Positions 59,847-64,000 of a stretch of DNA of 64,000 nt are shown here, one piece after another. The translations under genes were made by a program, and so were the position numbers. The notes under the pieces were generated by a model. It was not told the origin of the DNA. It made no database searches and saw nothing but the letters and a program-made list of their open reading frames with translations. This DNA is from Dipylidium caninum. Lineage: Eukaryota; Platyhelminthes; Cestoda; Cyclophyllidea; Dipylidiidae. Numbering within the stretch: position 1 is the stretch's first letter; each line of letters starts with the position of its first letter. Location of the stretch: assembly GCA_017562135.1 (NCBI GenBank), contig QEYB01000290.1, positions 310,001 through 374,000 on the forward strand. The letters are read 5' to 3'.

Positions 59847-61413
59847 AATTTGGACGACAACATTTCCACCTGCTGTGTCGGCATTCATTCGTCCCTCCAT
59901 GATGCTGGGTATGTGGCAAAGGCTTCCTTGTGTCGAAACCCAAAGCCGTCGCCCGACATATCGACGCGTCACTGCCTGCTGCTACTGCTGCCTCCGGGCA
60001 ACGCGGTGGTTGTCGAGTGAAGACGGAGGTGTAGATAAAAGACAAGCCTGTCTCAGTCGACGTGGCCTCGGGCGGAGAAGAAATGCGGTGTAGGAGGTGC
60101 GGTGGGTCGACCCGATGAAACGGCTGCTCAGATGCGCCTGACGCAGCAGTTCCACTAGGACGTTGTAGGTCAGACTTAAGAAGTCCAAAGTACGCAAATG
60201 CTGTGGTTGAGTGTAGCTGCGAACTGGGGACAGATTGTATGAGCGGTATGCGTAAGAGAATGACATGCAAATTTCCCAAGGCGGACGCTTTAGTCAGTGA
60301 GTGAGAAGGCGGACGGTTGAGCTGAGACCGACTTCGAGGGCACTTGGAAAGAGGCGAGGAGGACACAACTGTCACGCTGCAAGACAAATAAGGTTAGTAG
60401 TGGTGGCAAATGCCCTCTCCTCTGAGGCCCTTCAAAGGCTTTCATGCCTTCCACATCCGCCTCCTGCTCTCCCGCCTCCGCCTCTCCGCCTCCACCTCCG
60501 CCTCCACCTCCGCCACGGCGACTGCTGTGGTGTGGAGTGAAGGATGGGGGCTCGCGAACAGCCCTTTCGAACTCTCTCGTGCCCTCAACGTCTGCGTGTC
60601 CAAGACTGATCACTCGACTTCGGCGTACAAGGGACGCGGATGGATGGGGCTCAGGTGGAGATTGAGGGAGTGGAGGGTGGAGGTGGAGGTGGAGGTGGAG
60701 GCGGAGGCGGAGGACGGAGATGGAGCGGAGAGGGAGGCTGAGGTTGTGGGCGGAGAAAGCGATTCAGCAGGTGGATGAGTGAGGAGGCAGTCACGGCATC
60801 GAGTGCGTGGATGCATCCCTTCCAGTCCCCTTGTTTCGCGGGCATCCTCTCCACTCACTGGTCTTCCCACTTTCCATATACTACACGCGATGCGACTCAG
60901 CGCCACTTCATTCCTTCTTCCGCCTTCTCTCTTCTTCCACACAGTCCTTTCCACTCGTCGCAATCTCGTGGCACTTGTCGGTGTGTGTGGTGCTCCCTCA
61001 TCCTCTGTCCGCTTGGTTGTTGCCTTCACTCGAAGACGTAGGCTGACAGAATTCTTGCACATTCTCTCACGTCCCGACTTTTACCTTCTACCTTCTGCCT
61101 TTCTCTCTCCTACAGAAGCCATGAGGACGTTCACCATTTTAGCGTAAATCCACTAACCTCAGTCCAAGCTTGCCTAAAGCATTCTCGCTCGTACTCAGGT
61201 GGGCTTGAGGAGAAGAGGGCTCAAGGACTGAGTGGAATACTTGGATTGTCGAAGACGGCGTGAGGCTAATTGTGTAGAAGGAACAGTGTCGCTATAGCCT
61301 CTTTCGGGTTAATTTGTTAAGAGCAGCCTTGGATCACGGTGTTTGTGAATGCTTTCCAATGTCAAACCTGGTAGATTTACAAAGTCCCTTGTGTCACACA
61401 CACGTGACGGCTA
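59847..61413 (-). repeat. Right arm (copy C) of the large inverted repeat
   Basis: Reverse complement of 53363-54972 with scattered differences: a shorter hexamer tract, loss of most of the AGC tract and small indels. Open frames in the arm mirror those of copies A and B, and I treat them as repeat sequence. Confidence 0.88.
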
Positions 61414-64000
61414 AGATTCGCCCATATTTTTCGTAAAGGACTTCAGGTTTTTGCTCATCCCGTTGTTTCGTGGGGTCTTCGCAGTTGGCACCGGCTTACT
61501 TAAGTGGAACCGTTTTTTGTGTTGTTACGTTTTGAGTTCTCATTCGAAGGAGACGTTTAATGTTCGAAACATCGTCTTAATCGTGAGGCAGAATTCTCTT
61601 TGCCTTTGAACTGTTTCACCGTCGCCTATTTCTGCAGTCTGTGTGGTTTGCTGACCAGCGAATGGGTCCCGGGGTTCACCACCTGCCTCTTAAGCTGGAC
61701 GGTGATTACGTCAACTGCCGTCCGCCTGTCAGCGTTGTCTATGCTAGTGGCGCTCGTGCGTTTTTCTCTTGTCACTCAACCACCTGGTATGTCAATCGGC
61801 ATGCCCATCTACATGTCAAACTTCCAACGTCTCCTCAAACGTTTAGTTTGATAAAGTATGAGGTTTTATGCTCCCACTCCGTCTGTAAAATCTCGCCTGC
61901 TTTTCCTGTTCCCTTACTTCCTCCACCGGCCAATCCTCCACATCTACACGGCTGTTGCATATTTTCACAATTCCCCTGTCCTCTCCTCTTGCCGCTTTCT
62001 GGTCGTACATTATGTCCGCCCCCATCAATCCCCTCAATTCGCCGTCCCGCGATATTCTCACAGTTCAACGCCTCGTCGTCGCCCTGCCCCTGACAGGCTG
62101 TCCACCTTCTTGTCCCCGTGCCTTACACTCCACTCTCTTCCTTGTCAGCTCGAAACCCACTTTTGCCCAGATTACCGTCATTCTTCCTCCACTCCGAACC
62201 AATGAGAGGAAATATTTTCTCCTCCACTCTTTGATCTTATCGAATTCACCATTTATCCGTCCAGCCAGGAGGGAACAGTACACTGACGCCGGTCTTATTC
62301 ACCCCTGTTTATTCCCTTCCCATGGCTTGAAGACTTCCCTTTTCGGCAGGTAAAGTGAGTGAAACAACTTGCATTAAAAGTTTTCTGCATCATTACTTCC
62401 TGTCCAAGGAGAAGCGACCAGATGTCTAGCCTTGTTTTCCCTGCCCCAAAGTCTCAACGTTTACACTTTCACTCTGTGGCCAAGACAGGCTAATTCCTTT
62501 ACCTTTCCACGAAACTAATGAAGATTCCTTTTATGAAAGGGGAGAACATATTGTCCCCCTGCGGAAAGAACGGGCCTAACCTCTCTCGGACGTGCTCTCA
62601 CCATGCCAGAAATGCTCGTTTATGGCATTTGTTGAAGCCCTCACCTAAGAAGTTCTTGGCACAAACAGCCTGGTCAACTTGACTGTCTAGACCCTTCAAG
62701 GACACTCAGCGCTCCGAAGGTGGGATCATCGTCGTGGACAGACGGGAGCTCCGCCTGCCACTGAGTGTTTTGGCTGTGATGGCCATTGACTTGTGTTCCT
62801 TCTACATGTCAAAAAGCTCTTACACCTGTAGGAAAGAAAAAAGTGCGGCCAACACTTGGGGGGAATCCACTAATTTTACTTAAACATGGAAATAATCTCA
62901 AATGATCTATTTCAAGGACTTCTTCTTATTGGCTCAGTAATCACTTCTTTTATTTGGCATAATGTGAAGAAGGGCGGAGTCTTCTGGGATTTACATAATC
63001 CCCTTGGTCGACTCTCGAGTTTCCTCTCTTGTATCCCCGCATTTTTCTCTCATTGTCGCCGAAAATATTTCCTCACCTACCCCCGCCATCTCGGACGGCG
63101 GACTCAATCGACTTCTACCCTCCATTCGAGTGTTTCACAAGTCCCATTGCGCCAAACAATCCCTTCGGGGTACACTTTAGATCGTATATGTCCCCTAACT
63201 CTCCCAAGTACTCCAACTTATTCACTATTGTACTCCTTCATTGTACCCACTTTGCTTCCTTTCGTTGGTTACTCAAAATTTGTCTTGGTGTAGAGTCTAT
63301 CCGCCCTAGCCTCGATTCAAGTGCTCACCCTCTGCCTCCCATCCCAACTTGATTTTCCCCTGCGATTGACGCTGCCAATGTCAATCGGCCAGTTTGACCC
63401 ACTTTATCTCGCAGTGAACCATTCGACAGAGTCTATTTCACTCATTTAATGCAGAATAGCCTGGTAACCACACCCCGGGAGTGGCTTTACCCCTCTGTCG
63501 GTTCGTATCGCCTCTTCTGCCAAACATCTAATCTGCCTTCTTTTTTTGTGACGTTGACGCGTAATCGGTACTTTCCGCCCTTCCATTAGCCACCTCCCCA
63601 TGCCCTGTTGCCAACGTCATTCCGCCTCACAGGCCCATAAGCCTAATTGCCAACTTCCTCCCACGCCTACAATTTATCCTTAAGTATCTATGTCCATTAA
63701 GGTTATCTGTTTTTCGCCATCCGCCTCTTTCAAGCCCATAATCATCTCATTATGATCCAGTTAAGCGTTAGATGAGCATTTGTCCTGTCAGACAACTGAC
63801 GAGACATTCGTGCTTTAATGTCATTAGAGGGTTCAGTGAACATTAGGATGGGATGAGAAGGAAAAGAGGGGTTTGAGCAGAAAACAGTGGATAGAACAAA
63901 ATCGTGTGAGCTAACTCCCCAAAATTCATTATCTCCGCCTCCTAGGGGGGTAATAATGACTTTCTTCGTGCGGATGAGGACTGAAGTAAGGGTGGCGGAT
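61414..64000. other. Stretch without a recognisable gene
   Basis: 2.6 kb rich in CT tracts. Overlapping open frames at 61600-62350 and 62886-63350 lack splice-site support or a recognisable motif. Nothing can be assigned. Confidence 0.4.

Noticed and set aside
61600..62353. Overlapping hydrophobic and Pro-rich frames
   Set aside because: Low-complexity CT-rich DNA, several competing frames, no splice or motif support.

Overview
The window is eukaryotic DNA: genes are split by introns with GT-AG borders, and coding exons lie on both strands between long non-coding stretches. A parasitic flatworm (Platyhelminthes), most likely a tapeworm, fits best. Many introns are only 31-38 bases long, and a large micro-exon gene of the style known from flukes and tapeworms fills the left end. 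The group is inferred from gene architecture, not from a database match.

Layout. 1-18.4 kb (minus strand): a micro-exon gene with about fifty tiny exons. Forty-six are exactly 39 bases, nearly all with both splice sites intact, and all share the same phase, so any exon can be skipped or joined to another without changing frame. Each exon encodes one 13-residue unit of the type E-VRTVAPATVVTP or E-LVPVAPLPTAVQ. Parts of the gene have been duplicated as blocks, and exon-plus-intron units of 174 bases are tandemly amplified. 20.9-21.6 kb (minus): TRAPPC4. 22.7-26.6 kb (plus): fatty-acid amide hydrolase (FAAH). 26.9-31.1 kb and 32.5-33.7 kb (plus): two unrecognised genes. 34.8-36.5 kb (minus): CLYBL-type citramalyl-CoA lyase. 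38.0-39.9 kb (minus): a DNAJB12/DNAJB14-type ER membrane J protein with a duplicated transmembrane exon. 41.1-48.5 kb (plus): an ANKRD13-family gene. 49.9-61.4 kb: repetitive DNA, with three copies of a GC-rich family. Two copies form 1.6-kb inverted arms around a 4.9-kb spacer that holds a dead mariner fragment. 61.4-64 kb: no gene recognised.

The housekeeping genes act in separate pathways (ER-Golgi tethering, lipid amide breakdown, mitochondrial C5 metabolism, ER protein quality control, endosomal trafficking) and show no operon logic. TRAPPC4/FAAH and DNAJB/ANKRD13 are divergent pairs that may share upstream regions. The most unusual content is the micro-exon gene, which looks like a splicing-based generator of variant repeat proteins. 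Its 5' end is ambiguous, and its 3' end probably lies outside the window.
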